Below, in pieces: positions 27,353 to 36,029 of a stretch of 64,000 nucleotides of DNA; within the stretch, counting starts at the first letter, position 1; the number at the start of each line of letters is the position of its first letter. The DNA comes from an uncultured Paracoccaceae bacterium. GTDB taxonomy: Bacteria; Pseudomonadota; Alphaproteobacteria; Rhodobacterales; Rhodobacteraceae. A program made the translations under genes and the position numbers. The notes under the pieces are model-generated. The model did no database searches. It was not told the DNA's origin and saw only the letters and a program-made list of their open reading frames with translations. Location: contig CAKSTR010000003.1 in NCBI GenBank assembly GCA_934500835.1, positions 1-64,000 of the forward strand, written 5' to 3'.

Positions 27353-28681
27353 ATGCGCTGGCCTGCCGTTTTTCTTGGCTTGATCCTTGCCTTTCCCGCC
27401 CTGGCGGAGGAGCGCGAGGTCATGCCGGGCCCCGGCAGGCTTGCCGAAGCCATCGCCGCCGCCGAACCCGGCGACGTGCTGCATCTGATCGACGGGGCCT
27501 ATCCGGGCCCCGTCACCATAGGCATTGAACTCACCATCATTGGCCCGCGCGGGGCCATCGTGGACGGGGAAGGCACCGGAACCGTTATCGCCGTGACGGC
27601 CCCCGATGTCGCCTTGCGCGGCTTTTCCGTAACCGGGTCGGGGTCTGCGAACGAAGCTTTGGATGCGGGGATCAAGATCGGCAAAGGCGCTGACCGCGCA
27701 ACGATCGAGGGACTTGCGCTTTACGACAATATGCACGGCATCGACGTTCACGGCGGTCGTGATGCCAGGATTGTCGACAATGAGATCATCGGCCGCCAGT
27801 CGCTGCATATGAACGAGCGCGGCAATGGCATCTATGTCTGGAACAGCCCCGGCACCTTGCTGGAGGGCAATCAGATCCGCTATGGCCGGGACGGCATTTT
27901 CTCGAACGCCAGCGCCGACAGCATCTACCGTGACAATGTGATGCGCGATCTGCGGTTCGCCGTGCATTTCATGTACACGCGGAACACGGAAGTTTCGGGC
28001 AATGTCTCGATTGGCAACCATCTGGGGTTTGCCATCATGTTCTCGGACCGGGCGAAGATCCTTGACAACCTCAGCCTTGGCGACCGCGAACACGGGTTGA
28101 TGCTGAACTATGCCAACAACGCCGATGTAACCGGGAACCTGATCCGCGGCGGCACCAAGAAATGCCTCTTCATCTACAACGCCCATAAAAATCTGATCTG
28201 GAACAACCGCTTCGAAGGGTGCGATATCGGCATCCACTTCACCGCCGGGTCCGAGCGCAACGTCCTGACCGACAATGCCTTTATCGGCAACCGCAATCAG
28301 GTGAAATACGTCGGCACCCGCTTCATGGAATGGAGCCATGACGGGCGCGGCAATTTCTGGTCCGATCATCCGGCCTTCGACCTGAACGGCGACGGAATAG
28401 CTGACGGCAGCTATCGCCCGAATGACCTGATGGACCATATCCTGTGGTCCACGCCATCTGCCGCGCTTCTGACCGGCTCTCCGGCGGTCCAGCTGATCCG
28501 CTGGAGCCAGTCGAGCTTCCCCGCCACCATGCCCGGCGGTGTCACCGACAGCCATCCGCTGATGCTGCCGCTGACCATCCCTGTCCCGTCTGACATCGCC
28601 GCGATGGAGACGGCTGTAGCAGGCCGCTGGACCACTGGAAATTATGATGACCTCGACCCTGACGATCTCGCATCTCACTAA
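27353..28681 (+). CDS. nosD: NosD, periplasmic beta-helix copper-site maturation protein
   Basis: This 442-residue protein has a short signal peptide (WPAVFLGLILAFPALAEE) and then right-handed parallel beta-helix (CASH) repeats, visible as recurring N-x-(I/L)-x-x-N units such as DNLSLGDREHG and GNLIRGG. NosD works with the NosFY ABC transporter to supply sulfur or copper for the CuZ centre of NosZ. It starts three bases after nosZ and overlaps nosF by 38 bp. Confidence 0.95.
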   Translation: MRWPAVFLGLILAFPALAEEREVMPGPGRLAEAIAAAEPGDVLHLIDGAYPGPVTIGIELTIIGPRGAIVDGEGTGTVIAVTAPDVALRGFSVTGSGSANEALDAGIKIGKGADRATIEGLALYDNMHGIDVHGGRDARIVDNEIIGRQSLHMNERGNGIYVWNSPGTLLEGNQIRYGRDGIFSNASADSIYRDNVMRDLRFAVHFMYTRNTEVSGNVSIGNHLGFAIMFSDRAKILDNLSLGDREHGLMLNYANNADVTGNLIRGGTKKCLFIYNAHKNLIWNNRFEGCDIGIHFTAGSERNVLTDNAFIGNRNQVKYVGTRFMEWSHDGRGNFWSDHPAFDLNGDGIADGSYRPNDLMDHILWSTPSAALLTGSPAVQLIRWSQSSFPATMPGGVTDSHPLMLPLTIPVPSDIAAMETAVAGRWTTGNYDDLDPDDLASH

Positions 28682-29546
28682 GCGCTACGGAGGGCTGGAG
28701 GCTCTCTCGGATGTCACACTGAGCGTGGCACCGGGCCAGCGCGTGGCGCTTCTGGGCCATAACGGCGCGGGGAAGTCGACGATGATGAAGATCATCCTCG
28801 GGCTGATCCCGGCCTCTGAGGGTCAGGTCACGGTCTGCGGAACCACGCCGGGTTCGACACAGGCGCGCGCCCAGGTGGCCTATCTGCCAGAAAACGCCGC
28901 CTTCCACCCCGCGCTGACTGGCGAGGAACAGATCCGCCATTACCTGCGCCTGCGCGGCGGCGACCCATCGCTTGCGCTGGATCTCCTGGCGCGGGTCGGG
29001 CTGAAAGACGCAGCGAAACGCCGGATCGGCACCTACTCCAAGGGGATGCGCCAGCGCGTCGGCCTTGCGCAAACGCTGATCGGCCGCCCGCGCCTTCTGG
29101 TGCTGGACGAGCCGACCTCGGGGCTTGATCCGGTCTCGCGCCGCGATTTCTATGCGCTGCTGGATGGCCTCGCAGCCGAAGGTGCCTCGATCCTGCTGTC
29201 CTCGCATGTGCTGACCGAAGTCGAGGCGCGCACCGACCACATCCTGATCCTGGCCGAAGGCCGGATCGAGGCGGAGGGCACCCTCTCCGCCCTGCGCCAG
29301 AAAGCGGAACTGCCGGTCATCATCACCCTAACCCCCGCTGATGGCGACGCAAGCAGCCTGCTGGACGCGCTGCCGGGTGCGCAACTGTTGCCCTCAGGCC
29401 AGATCCAGATCAGTTGCCGCCAGGATGAGAAGCTGCCGCTTCTGACCCGCATTACCGGCTTTGGCTTGAGGATCACCGATCTCGATGTGACACCGCCCAG
29501 TCTCGAAGACATCTATTCCCACTTCAGCCGCAGGACAGGTCAATGA
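28644..29546 (+). CDS. nosF: NosF, ABC transporter ATPase for NosZ maturation
   Basis: This 300-residue cytoplasmic ATPase has Walker A GHNGAGKST (about residues 38-46), signature YSKGMRQRVGLAQTL and Walker B LLVLDEPTSGLD. It partners the NosY membrane protein and periplasmic NosD in assembling the CuZ [4Cu-2S] site. The start lies within the end of nosD and is a double ATG (28644/28647). It overlaps nosY by 4 bp. Confidence 0.96.
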   Translation: MMTSTLTISHLTKRYGGLEALSDVTLSVAPGQRVALLGHNGAGKSTMMKIILGLIPASEGQVTVCGTTPGSTQARAQVAYLPENAAFHPALTGEEQIRHYLRLRGGDPSLALDLLARVGLKDAAKRRIGTYSKGMRQRVGLAQTLIGRPRLLVLDEPTSGLDPVSRRDFYALLDGLAAEGASILLSSHVLTEVEARTDHILILAEGRIEAEGTLSALRQKAELPVIITLTPADGDASSLLDALPGAQLLPSGQIQISCRQDEKLPLLTRITGFGLRITDLDVTPPSLEDIYSHFSRRTGQ

Positions 29547-30364
29547 GGCGCATCCTCTCTACTGCCGGGATCGAGTTCCGCATCGCGCTGCGCAACCGTT
29601 GGGTGGCGATTGCGACCGGGCTGATGGTGCTTTTCGCGCTGGTGCTGGCCGCCGCCGGGGCCGCGCCGACGGGCGATGTCGGCGTTGACCGGCTCTCGGT
29701 CACCGTGGTCTCGCTGACCTCGCTGGCGGTCTATCTGGTGCCGCTGCTGGCGCTGCTGATGAGTTTCGATGCCATCGCGGGCGAGGTCGAGCGCGGCACG
29801 CTGCCCCTTTTGCTGACCTATCCCATCTCTCGCGGCAGCATCCTTGCCGGCAAACTGCTGGCGCATGTCGTGATCCTCGGAATCGCGGTCAGCCTCGGCT
29901 ATGGCGCCGCGGCGCTTGCGGCTGTCTGGAGCGACCCCGATGCCGCCCGGGGCCTGCCTTCGCTCATCCGGCTGATCTGGACCTCGGTGCTGCTCGGTTC
30001 GACATTCCTCGGCTTCGGCTATCTGCTTTCCTCGCTCTCGCGCCGTCCCTCCGGCGCTGCGGGCCTGGCCATCGGGCTATGGCTTTCCCTGGTGGTGCTT
30101 TACGATCTTGGGCTTCTCGCGCTGGTTGTCTCCAATGCGGGCGGCGGCCTTGCCACCGCTGCGCTGCCGGGGCTCCTGCTGGCGAACCCTGCCGATGCGT
30201 TTCGCCTGTTCAATCTGGCCGCCTCGTCCGCTGCCGGGGCGGCGGACGGCATGGGGGGGGGCGCAACCTCGATCCCGCTCTGGCAATCGGCCCTTTCGAT
30301 GGCCCTGTGGCCGATAGTCGCCAACATCCTTGCCATTGCCGCCTTCAGAAAGGTCTCGCCATGA
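29543..30364 (+). CDS. nosY: NosY, ABC transporter membrane subunit for NosZ maturation
   Basis: This 273-residue integral membrane protein has about six hydrophobic helices, including an N-terminal one (WVAIATGLMVLFALVLAA) and the ABC-2-type EVERGTLPLLLTYPISR segment after the second helix. It forms the membrane part of the NosFY transporter. It is coupled to nosF and nosL by 4-bp overlaps on both sides. Confidence 0.95.
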   Translation: MRRILSTAGIEFRIALRNRWVAIATGLMVLFALVLAAAGAAPTGDVGVDRLSVTVVSLTSLAVYLVPLLALLMSFDAIAGEVERGTLPLLLTYPISRGSILAGKLLAHVVILGIAVSLGYGAAALAAVWSDPDAARGLPSLIRLIWTSVLLGSTFLGFGYLLSSLSRRPSGAAGLAIGLWLSLVVLYDLGLLALVVSNAGGGLATAALPGLLLANPADAFRLFNLAASSAAGAADGMGGGATSIPLWQSALSMALWPIVANILAIAAFRKVSP

Positions 30365-30954
30365 TCCGCGCCGCACCCGCATTGCTGCTGGTTTGCACCG
30401 TCTTCCTGACGGCCTGCAAGGAAGAGGCCGCGCAGAATCTGACCCCGCTGGACATGACCGCAGAAACGCTGGGCCATTTTTGCCAGATGAACCTGCTGGA
30501 GCATCCGGGACCCAAAGCGCAGATCCACCTCGAGGGGATGCCCGGCATGCCGATCTATTTCAGTCAGGTCCGTGACGCCATCGCATATCAGCGCATGCCC
30601 GAGCAGAGCCAGCCGGTGTTGGCGATCTATGTCAACGACATGGGCGCCCCGGGCGCCACATGGGACATTCCGGGCGAAGGCAACTGGATTCCGGCGGAAA
30701 GTGCCTTTTATGTGGTGGGATCTGCCCGCGAAGGCGGCATGGGCGCGCCCGAAACCGTTCCCTTCTCCAGTCGCAATGCCGCCGAAGCCTTCGCCAGCGC
30801 CGAAGGTGGAGAGGTTTTGACCCTCGATGCCATTCCCGAAAAGGCGGTTCTGGCCCCGGTCGAGATGTCCTCCGGTGAAACGGAGGAACATTTTAACAGC
30901 GATGGCGGCGATGATGATTTCGCGACCCGCCTCGAAGCCATTCACCAGCATTGA
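30361..30954 (+). CDS. nosL: NosL, outer-membrane-type copper chaperone lipoprotein
   Basis: This 197-residue lipoprotein has a signal with lipobox LTAC (Cys 19) and the NosL copper-binding region FCQMNLLEHPGPKAQ, followed by MPGMPIYF. NosL delivers Cu(I) to apo-NosZ with NosDFY. The ATG at 30361 overlaps the nosY stop. The C-terminus is acidic and low in complexity (SDGGDDD), as in Rhodobacteraceae homologues. It lies 11 bp before nosX. Confidence 0.95.
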   Translation: MIRAAPALLLVCTVFLTACKEEAAQNLTPLDMTAETLGHFCQMNLLEHPGPKAQIHLEGMPGMPIYFSQVRDAIAYQRMPEQSQPVLAIYVNDMGAPGATWDIPGEGNWIPAESAFYVVGSAREGGMGAPETVPFSSRNAAEAFASAEGGEVLTLDAIPEKAVLAPVEMSSGETEEHFNSDGGDDDFATRLEAIHQH

Positions 30955-30965
30955 GAGGTGCCACC

Positions 30966-31880
30966 ATGTCTCTGACCCGTCGCCGTTTCATCGCGATTTC
31001 CGCCATCGCCGCCGGCATGCCCACGGCACTGGCCGCGGGCCCTTCGCAGCACTGGACAGGTCAGGCGCTTGGTGCGCGGGCCTCGATCCGGCTGGACCAT
31101 CCCGATGCCGAAGCAATCACCGCCCGCAGCCTGGCCGAGATCGAACGCCTGGAGGCCATTCTTAGCCTCTACCGCGCGGACAGCGCCCTATCGCAGTTGA
31201 ACCGCGACGGCTATCTGGCGGCTCCACCCTTCGAACTGCTCGACTGCCTTGCCCTGGCCCGGACAGTTCATCACGGCACGGGCGGACGGTTCGACGTGAC
31301 ACTGCAGCCCCTCTGGGCGCTCTGGGCCGAGATGGCAGTCGCGGGCCGCCGCCCCACGATTCTTGAGCGGCGCGCAGCACTGGCGCGTTCCGGCATGGAC
31401 CGGCTGGAGCTGTCGCCCGAGCGGATCCGCATGACGAAAGGCATGGCGATCACGCTGAATGGCATCGGCCAAGGCTATGTCGCCGACCGCGTGGCCATGC
31501 TGCTCCAGGCCGAAGGCTTGACGAATATTCTGATTGATACCGGCGAGCATCGCGCACTAGGGCCGCGCCCTGATGGCAGCGCCTGGCCGATCCGTGTCCC
31601 CGGTTTCAACAACACGATCCCGTTGGCCACGCGCGCGCTGGCGACCTCGGCGCCGCTTGGCACCGCCTTCGATGCCGCCGGGCACGACGGACATATCCTT
31701 GATCCGAGGACGGGGGCGCCTGTGGCCTCGCCTTTCGCCAGTGTCACCATCTCGGCCCCGACTGCCGCACTGGCCGATGCGCTGGCGACTGCAGCTTGTC
31801 TGACCAATGACGAAGCGGGTCTCGGGGATCTTCTGACAGCGTTTCCAGACTGCCAGGCAGAGGCCGTGGTATTGAGCTGA
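30966..31880 (+). CDS. nosX: NosX, FAD:protein FMN transferase (ApbE family)
   Basis: This 304-residue periplasmic enzyme has a twin-arginine signal (TRRRFIAISA, about residues 4-13). ApbE features include LSLYRADSALSQLNR, GTGGRFDVTLQPLW, TLNGIGQGYVADR and HILDPRTGAP. ApbE proteins attach FMN from FAD to Thr in SGAT-type motifs; NosR in the same operon has such a site. I chose the ATG at 30966 because it opens directly on the Tat signal; 30951 adds five residues. It closes the nos operon. Confidence 0.95.
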   Translation: MSLTRRRFIAISAIAAGMPTALAAGPSQHWTGQALGARASIRLDHPDAEAITARSLAEIERLEAILSLYRADSALSQLNRDGYLAAPPFELLDCLALARTVHHGTGGRFDVTLQPLWALWAEMAVAGRRPTILERRAALARSGMDRLELSPERIRMTKGMAITLNGIGQGYVADRVAMLLQAEGLTNILIDTGEHRALGPRPDGSAWPIRVPGFNNTIPLATRALATSAPLGTAFDAAGHDGHILDPRTGAPVASPFASVTISAPTAALADALATAACLTNDEAGLGDLLTAFPDCQAEAVVLS

Positions 31881-32129
31881 CTTTGTTTGATTTTCGTCCC
31901 CTATCTCCTCTCCGGCCTGAACCGCGCCGATCTTTCGCTGGCGATCCTCTGGCTTGGGTGGCCGCAGGTCAGATCGGCCTGAGCAGGGTTGTCGTGCCTT
32001 GGCCGTCCCCGAGAGACCAAGTCCGCACAGTGGGGCCATACCGGCACACCCGCTCGCCATTATCTGATGGGCTGGCCTATTTTCCCGCAGGAGCATAGGA
32101 CGGGACATTCCTCCTGATCACCCTGCACC

Positions 32130-33188
32130 ATGCCCGTCACGCTCACCTCTCTTTCCGACCTGCGTCGCCTCGGCTTTGACGAGGTGTTCGACGTGCGGGC
32201 GCCGTCGGAATATCGGCAGGATCATCTGCCCGGTGCGATCAACCTCCCGGTGCTGGACGATGCCGAACGTGCCCGCGTCGGCACGATCTACAAGCAGGTC
32301 TCGCCTTTTGACGCGCGCAAGATCGGCGCGGCGCTGGTTGCGCGCAATGCCGCCCGCCATATCGAGGATTCGCTGATGGACCGGCCCGGCGGCTGGCGCC
32401 CGCTGGTCTATTGCTGGCGCGGCGGGCAAAGATCGGGGTCCTTCGCCACGATCCTTTCACAGATCGGCTGGCGGGTAGAGACGATCGCCGGGGGCTACAA
32501 GGCCTGGCGGCGTCTGGTGATCGAGGCGCTGCACGACAGCCCCTTCCCGGCGCGGGTGGTGCTGCTTGATGGCAATACCGGCACGGCCAAGACCGAACTT
32601 CTGCATCTGCTGGCCGCAAGGGGAGTTCAGATGCTGGATCTGGAAGGCCTGGCCAATCATCGCGGTTCACTTTTCGGGGCGACCGGCCTACAGCCCGCAC
32701 AAACCGGGTTCGAAGGGCGGCTGGCCGATCTGGTCGACCGGCTTGATCCGGGCCGCCCGGTGGTGATCGAGGCCGAAAGTGCGGTGATCGGACGGCTGAA
32801 GCTGCCCGGCCCGCTATGGCACGCGATGCAGGCCGCCCCCCGGATCGAGATATCGGCGGAGCGGGAGGAGCGGGCGCGCTATCTGACCCGCGCCTATGCC
32901 GACATGATCGCCGATCCCGAGCGGCTGACAAGGACGGTGGACCAGCTGCGCCCCTACCAGCCCGCGCAGCGGATCGAGGCCTGGCTTGCCATGATCGCCG
33001 CCGGGGCATTTGCGGAACTGGCCGGTGGGCTGATGGAGTGGCACTATGACCCCCGTTACGCCCGCAACCGGGCGCGGATCGGCGGGCAGGCCATCGGCAT
33101 CACGGCCCCCTCGCTGGAAGTCGAGGCGCTGCCGGAGCTTGCCGCCAGGATCGCCGGGCACGTCGCCGAATTGGGAGAGACCACATGA
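32130..33188 (+). CDS. mnmH: tRNA 2-selenouridine synthase (MnmH/SelU)
   Basis: This 352-residue enzyme replaces sulfur by selenium in 2-thiouridine at tRNA wobble position 34, using selenophosphate. The N-terminal rhodanese domain has FDVRAPSEY and the catalytic Cys in YCWRGGQRSGS (about residue 95). The C-terminal part has a P-loop GNTGTAKT (about 148). It overlaps selD by ATGA, so its selenium donor is made by the next gene. The 249 bp between nosX and this gene hold no gene or clear signal. Confidence 0.96.
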   Translation: MPVTLTSLSDLRRLGFDEVFDVRAPSEYRQDHLPGAINLPVLDDAERARVGTIYKQVSPFDARKIGAALVARNAARHIEDSLMDRPGGWRPLVYCWRGGQRSGSFATILSQIGWRVETIAGGYKAWRRLVIEALHDSPFPARVVLLDGNTGTAKTELLHLLAARGVQMLDLEGLANHRGSLFGATGLQPAQTGFEGRLADLVDRLDPGRPVVIEAESAVIGRLKLPGPLWHAMQAAPRIEISAEREERARYLTRAYADMIADPERLTRTVDQLRPYQPAQRIEAWLAMIAAGAFAELAGGLMEWHYDPRYARNRARIGGQAIGITAPSLEVEALPELAARIAGHVAELGETT

Positions 33189-34225
33189 CCGAACCCCGTC
33201 TGACCTCGCTTGCCCATGGCGGCGGCTGCGGCTGCAAGATCGCCCCCGGAGTGCTGGAGGACATCCTGCGCGGTGCCGCCGCCCTGCCGGTGCCGCCCGA
33301 ACTGCTGGTCGGCATCGAAACTTCGGATGATGCCGCCGTCTGGCAGTTGAACGACCGGCAGGCCGTGGTGGCGACGACCGACTTCTTCATGCCGGTGGTC
33401 GATGATCCACGCGACTTCGGGCGGATTGCCGCGACCAATGCGATCTCGGATGTCTATGCCATGGGGGGCACGCCGATCTTCGCGCTGGCACTGGTCGGGA
33501 TGCCGGTCAATGTGCTGTCGCGGGCCACGATCCGCGCCGTGCTGGATGGCGGGGCCGAGGCCGGCCGCGCAGCGGGTATCCTTATTGCCGGGGGCCATAC
33601 GATCGACTCGGTCGAGCCGATCTACGGCCTGGTCGCGATAGGGATCGTCGATCCGCTGCATCTGAAACGCAATTCCGGGGCCCGGCCCGGCGATGTGCTG
33701 GTTCTGGGCAAGCCGCTGGGTGTCGGCATCTATTCCTCGGCGCTGAAAAAGGGTGTGCTGGATGCGGCGGGATACGGCGCGATGATCGACAGCACCACCC
33801 GGCTGAACACGCCTGGTCCCGATCTGGCGCGCATCGAGGGCGTTCATGCCATGACCGATGTGACCGGCTTTGGCCTTGCCGGTCACGCGCTGGAAATGGC
33901 GCGCGGCTCGGGCTGCGCCATTCGTATCGACTGGCGCGCGGTGCCGTTGCTGCCCGGCGTGCAGGCACTGGCCGAAGCCGGCCATATCACCGGCGCCTCG
34001 GGCCGGAACTGGGCCAGCTATGGTGCCAATGTGGCGATCGACGGCCTTTCAGACACCGACCGCGCCCTGCTGAGCGACCCGCAGACCAGCGGCGGGCTGC
34101 TGGTCGCCTGTGCGCCCGACAGCCTGGCGCAGGTGCAGGAGGTGTTCCGGCGCCACGGCTTCGGGCAGGCCGCTGTCATCGGCAGAGCCGAAGAGGGCAA
34201 GGGCGTCGCCGTCTCCAACGCGTGA
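33185..34225 (+). CDS. selD: Selenide, water dikinase (selenophosphate synthetase)
   Basis: This 346-residue enzyme makes selenophosphate from selenide and ATP. The N-terminal HGGGCGCK motif carries the catalytic Cys (about residue 15) and Lys (18), matching Cys17/Lys20 of E. coli SelD. The Asp-rich ATP/Mg sites SDDAAVW and TTDFFMPVVDDP follow. Cys, not selenocysteine, is encoded here. Neither selA/selB nor tRNA-Sec is in the window, so the product may serve only the mnmH pathway. Confidence 0.97.
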   Translation: MTEPRLTSLAHGGGCGCKIAPGVLEDILRGAAALPVPPELLVGIETSDDAAVWQLNDRQAVVATTDFFMPVVDDPRDFGRIAATNAISDVYAMGGTPIFALALVGMPVNVLSRATIRAVLDGGAEAGRAAGILIAGGHTIDSVEPIYGLVAIGIVDPLHLKRNSGARPGDVLVLGKPLGVGIYSSALKKGVLDAAGYGAMIDSTTRLNTPGPDLARIEGVHAMTDVTGFGLAGHALEMARGSGCAIRIDWRAVPLLPGVQALAEAGHITGASGRNWASYGANVAIDGLSDTDRALLSDPQTSGGLLVACAPDSLAQVQEVFRRHGFGQAAVIGRAEEGKGVAVSNA

Positions 34226-34276
34226 GGGATAGTCTGGTGCCCCTCCGGACCATGAGCATCTGGCCAGACCAAAATC

Positions 34277-34298
34277 GCCGCGGGTCCACGACCGCGGC
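34277..34298 (-). terminator. Terminator hairpin for the leftward M24-family gene
   Basis: A perfect 7-bp stem (GCCGCGG against CCGCGGC) with an 8-base loop lies between the convergent selD and M24-family genes. Read leftward it is followed by GATTTTGG, giving a short T-run, so it most likely terminates the leftward operon. Confidence 0.5.
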
Positions 34299-34328
34299 AA
34301 AAGCGCGTCAGCCAGAAAAGGTTGCTCA

Positions 34329-35684
34329 TCATCCCATCAGGGCGGGGGCTTGAAGCAGCCGAACGGGCAGCCCAACCAGATCACTGGGCCCTGACCCCAG
34401 CAGCGCCTCCTCGTAGGGATAGCGGCTGAGGGTGATCGGGCCGCTGTTGGTGACCAGCACCTGATCTTCCAGTTTCACGCCTTCGATGCCGCCGATCTCG
34501 CCGATGTAGCTTTCGACGCAGATCACCATGCCGCTTTCCAGCTCGCCGTCATAGAATTCCGGATGGTCCTCGCTGTGGTGGATCGCCGGCCATTCGTCGG
34601 CCATGCCAAGCCCATGCATCAGCACGGGATAAAGCTGGTCTCCGAAGCCAGCGGGCGGAATATAGCGAGCGCGGGCGATCTCTCCGAAAGAGGCACCGGC
34701 CTTGACCAGTCTGGTGTTCTCCATCACCTCGGTATGGGCGATGGTATATAGCTTCTTCTGATAGTCCGAAGGCCGCCCCGGCCCGCAGCGATAGGCGCGG
34801 CTGATGTCGGCGCCATAGCTGAAGGGGCCGACCATGCCGCAGTCGAAGACCACCAGATCACCGGCCCGGATCATCCGGGAGGACGCCTCCTGTTGCCAGG
34901 GATTTGTACGCTCGCCCGAGGCCAGGAGACGATAGTCCAGCCATTCGCCCCCGCCCTCGATCAGTGCCTGCCACATATGCGCCCAAAGCTCCTGCTCCAT
35001 CACGCCGTTGCGCAGGGCATCGCGCATGCGGGTCATTCCGTCTTCGGCGACCGCGATGGTCAGGTTCATCGCAAGGATTTCTTCGGGCGACTTGATCTTG
35101 CGGGCCTGTGCCAGAACCGGGGCCACATCGGACAAGACATGCCCCCTGGCCGCCAGCGCCTGTTCGGCCCAGACCCCGGCGCGTTCGATGCCGATGCGCT
35201 TTGGACCCTGGCCGCAATGCTGGCGGATCAGGTCATCCATCTGGACCGCCCATTTGCGAACCCAGTCTTCCTGTCGCGCACCGCCATACATGTGCGACAG
35301 GGGCAGGATGTCGGCGCGGATCTCGTCGATGGTTTCCAGCGTGCTGCCGGTGTTGCGGCCCGGTTCGCTGTCGAAATACACCACAGGCCCATCGGCGGGG
35401 ACAAAGAGATAACCCGCCTGGATGTGCATCTGGAACAGCGTGCAGTTGCGCACGCCGGTGGCATAGCGGATCGACAGCGGCTCGATCAGGATGATCGCGT
35501 CCAGCCCGTGCTTGCGCACCTGCTCGCGCAGGCGGTTCTGGCGATAGCGGCGCATGCGCGGCACGTCGATCATGCCCTCGGTATCAACCGCCTGCATCGG
35601 CGGCGTGATCCAGGCGGCCTGTTCCAGCGTCAGGGGCTGAGGTTTGGCCGCAAAAGCGCGAGAATAGTCGGTGGCGTCGTTCAA
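34329..35684 (-). CDS. M24-family metalloenzyme, DddP-like (DMSP lyase/creatinase/Xaa-Pro peptidase superfamily)
   Basis: This 451-residue protein has the creatinase/aminopeptidase P fold. The segments IRYATG, GGEWLDYRLLASGERTNPW and MHGLGMADEWP resemble the DMSP lyase DddP more than peptidases. Expected metal ligands are Asp 281 (FDCG), Asp 293 (ADISRAY), His 357 (MHGLG) and later Glu residues; the Asp of HGxGxxDEW (363) is also kept. One DddP metal-site Asp, two residues after the first, is Gly here. The start is a TTG at 35684 behind GAGGGAT. It is the last gene of a unit with demethylase-like genes. The substrate is unproven. Confidence 0.78.
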   Translation of the reverse strand: MNDATDYSRAFAAKPQPLTLEQAAWITPPMQAVDTEGMIDVPRMRRYRQNRLREQVRKHGLDAIILIEPLSIRYATGVRNCTLFQMHIQAGYLFVPADGPVVYFDSEPGRNTGSTLETIDEIRADILPLSHMYGGARQEDWVRKWAVQMDDLIRQHCGQGPKRIGIERAGVWAEQALAARGHVLSDVAPVLAQARKIKSPEEILAMNLTIAVAEDGMTRMRDALRNGVMEQELWAHMWQALIEGGGEWLDYRLLASGERTNPWQQEASSRMIRAGDLVVFDCGMVGPFSYGADISRAYRCGPGRPSDYQKKLYTIAHTEVMENTRLVKAGASFGEIARARYIPPAGFGDQLYPVLMHGLGMADEWPAIHHSEDHPEFYDGELESGMVICVESYIGEIGGIEGVKLEDQVLVTNSGPITLSRYPYEEALLGSGPSDLVGLPVRLLQAPALMG

Positions 35685-35696
35685 TGGATTGATCCC

Positions 35697-36017
35697 TCAG
35701 TGAAAAGAGACAGACGAGGCATGCTGCGAGATCCCTGAGACGATGCGGTAATCGCGAATGGCCGCATTCCCGAGAACCTGAAGAGCCTTCTGATACCCTT
35801 CGCTGGCATAGGCAGCCTTCGCAGCGCCAACACTGTCATACTCGATGACCACGACCCGCTGGTCACGACGCCCTTCGGGCGATGCAATCGGCAAGCCCCG
35901 GGCAATGAAGCGCCCTCCGGCGGCTTCGATCGCCGGCCCGGCCAGTTCGGTGTAGGCCGCAAAGCGAACCGGATCGGTTACGCTTTGATATGTGACGACG
36001 GAATAGGCCTTGCTCAT
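35697..36017 (-). CDS. DUF1330 protein
   Basis: This 106-residue protein matches the DUF1330 dimeric alpha/beta-barrel pattern: KAYSVVTYQSVTDPVRFAAY, GGRFIARG and VVVIEYDSVGAAKAAYASEGYQ. Family members are small cytoplasmic proteins of unsettled function, related to EthD-like and heme-degrading folds. It sits between the broken dimethylglycine-dehydrogenase-like gene and the DddP-like gene, 12 bp from each, so it is likely co-transcribed. Confidence 0.85.
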   Translation of the reverse strand: MSKAYSVVTYQSVTDPVRFAAYTELAGPAIEAAGGRFIARGLPIASPEGRRDQRVVVIEYDSVGAAKAAYASEGYQKALQVLGNAAIRDYRIVSGISQHASSVSFH

Positions 36018-36029
36018 GTCTTGCCCCGC

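Noticed and set aside
25238..28678. Very long open frame (1146 codons) antisense to nosZ and nosD
   Set aside because: It lies opposite strongly supported nos genes; high-GC codon use leaves the opposite frame open. The translation is rich in His, Gly, Asp and Arg and has no domain.
31881..32129. Possible tRNA-Sec or small gene between nosX and mnmH
   Set aside because: No TTCGA T-loop or long acceptor stem was found on either strand, and the open frames lack start signals.
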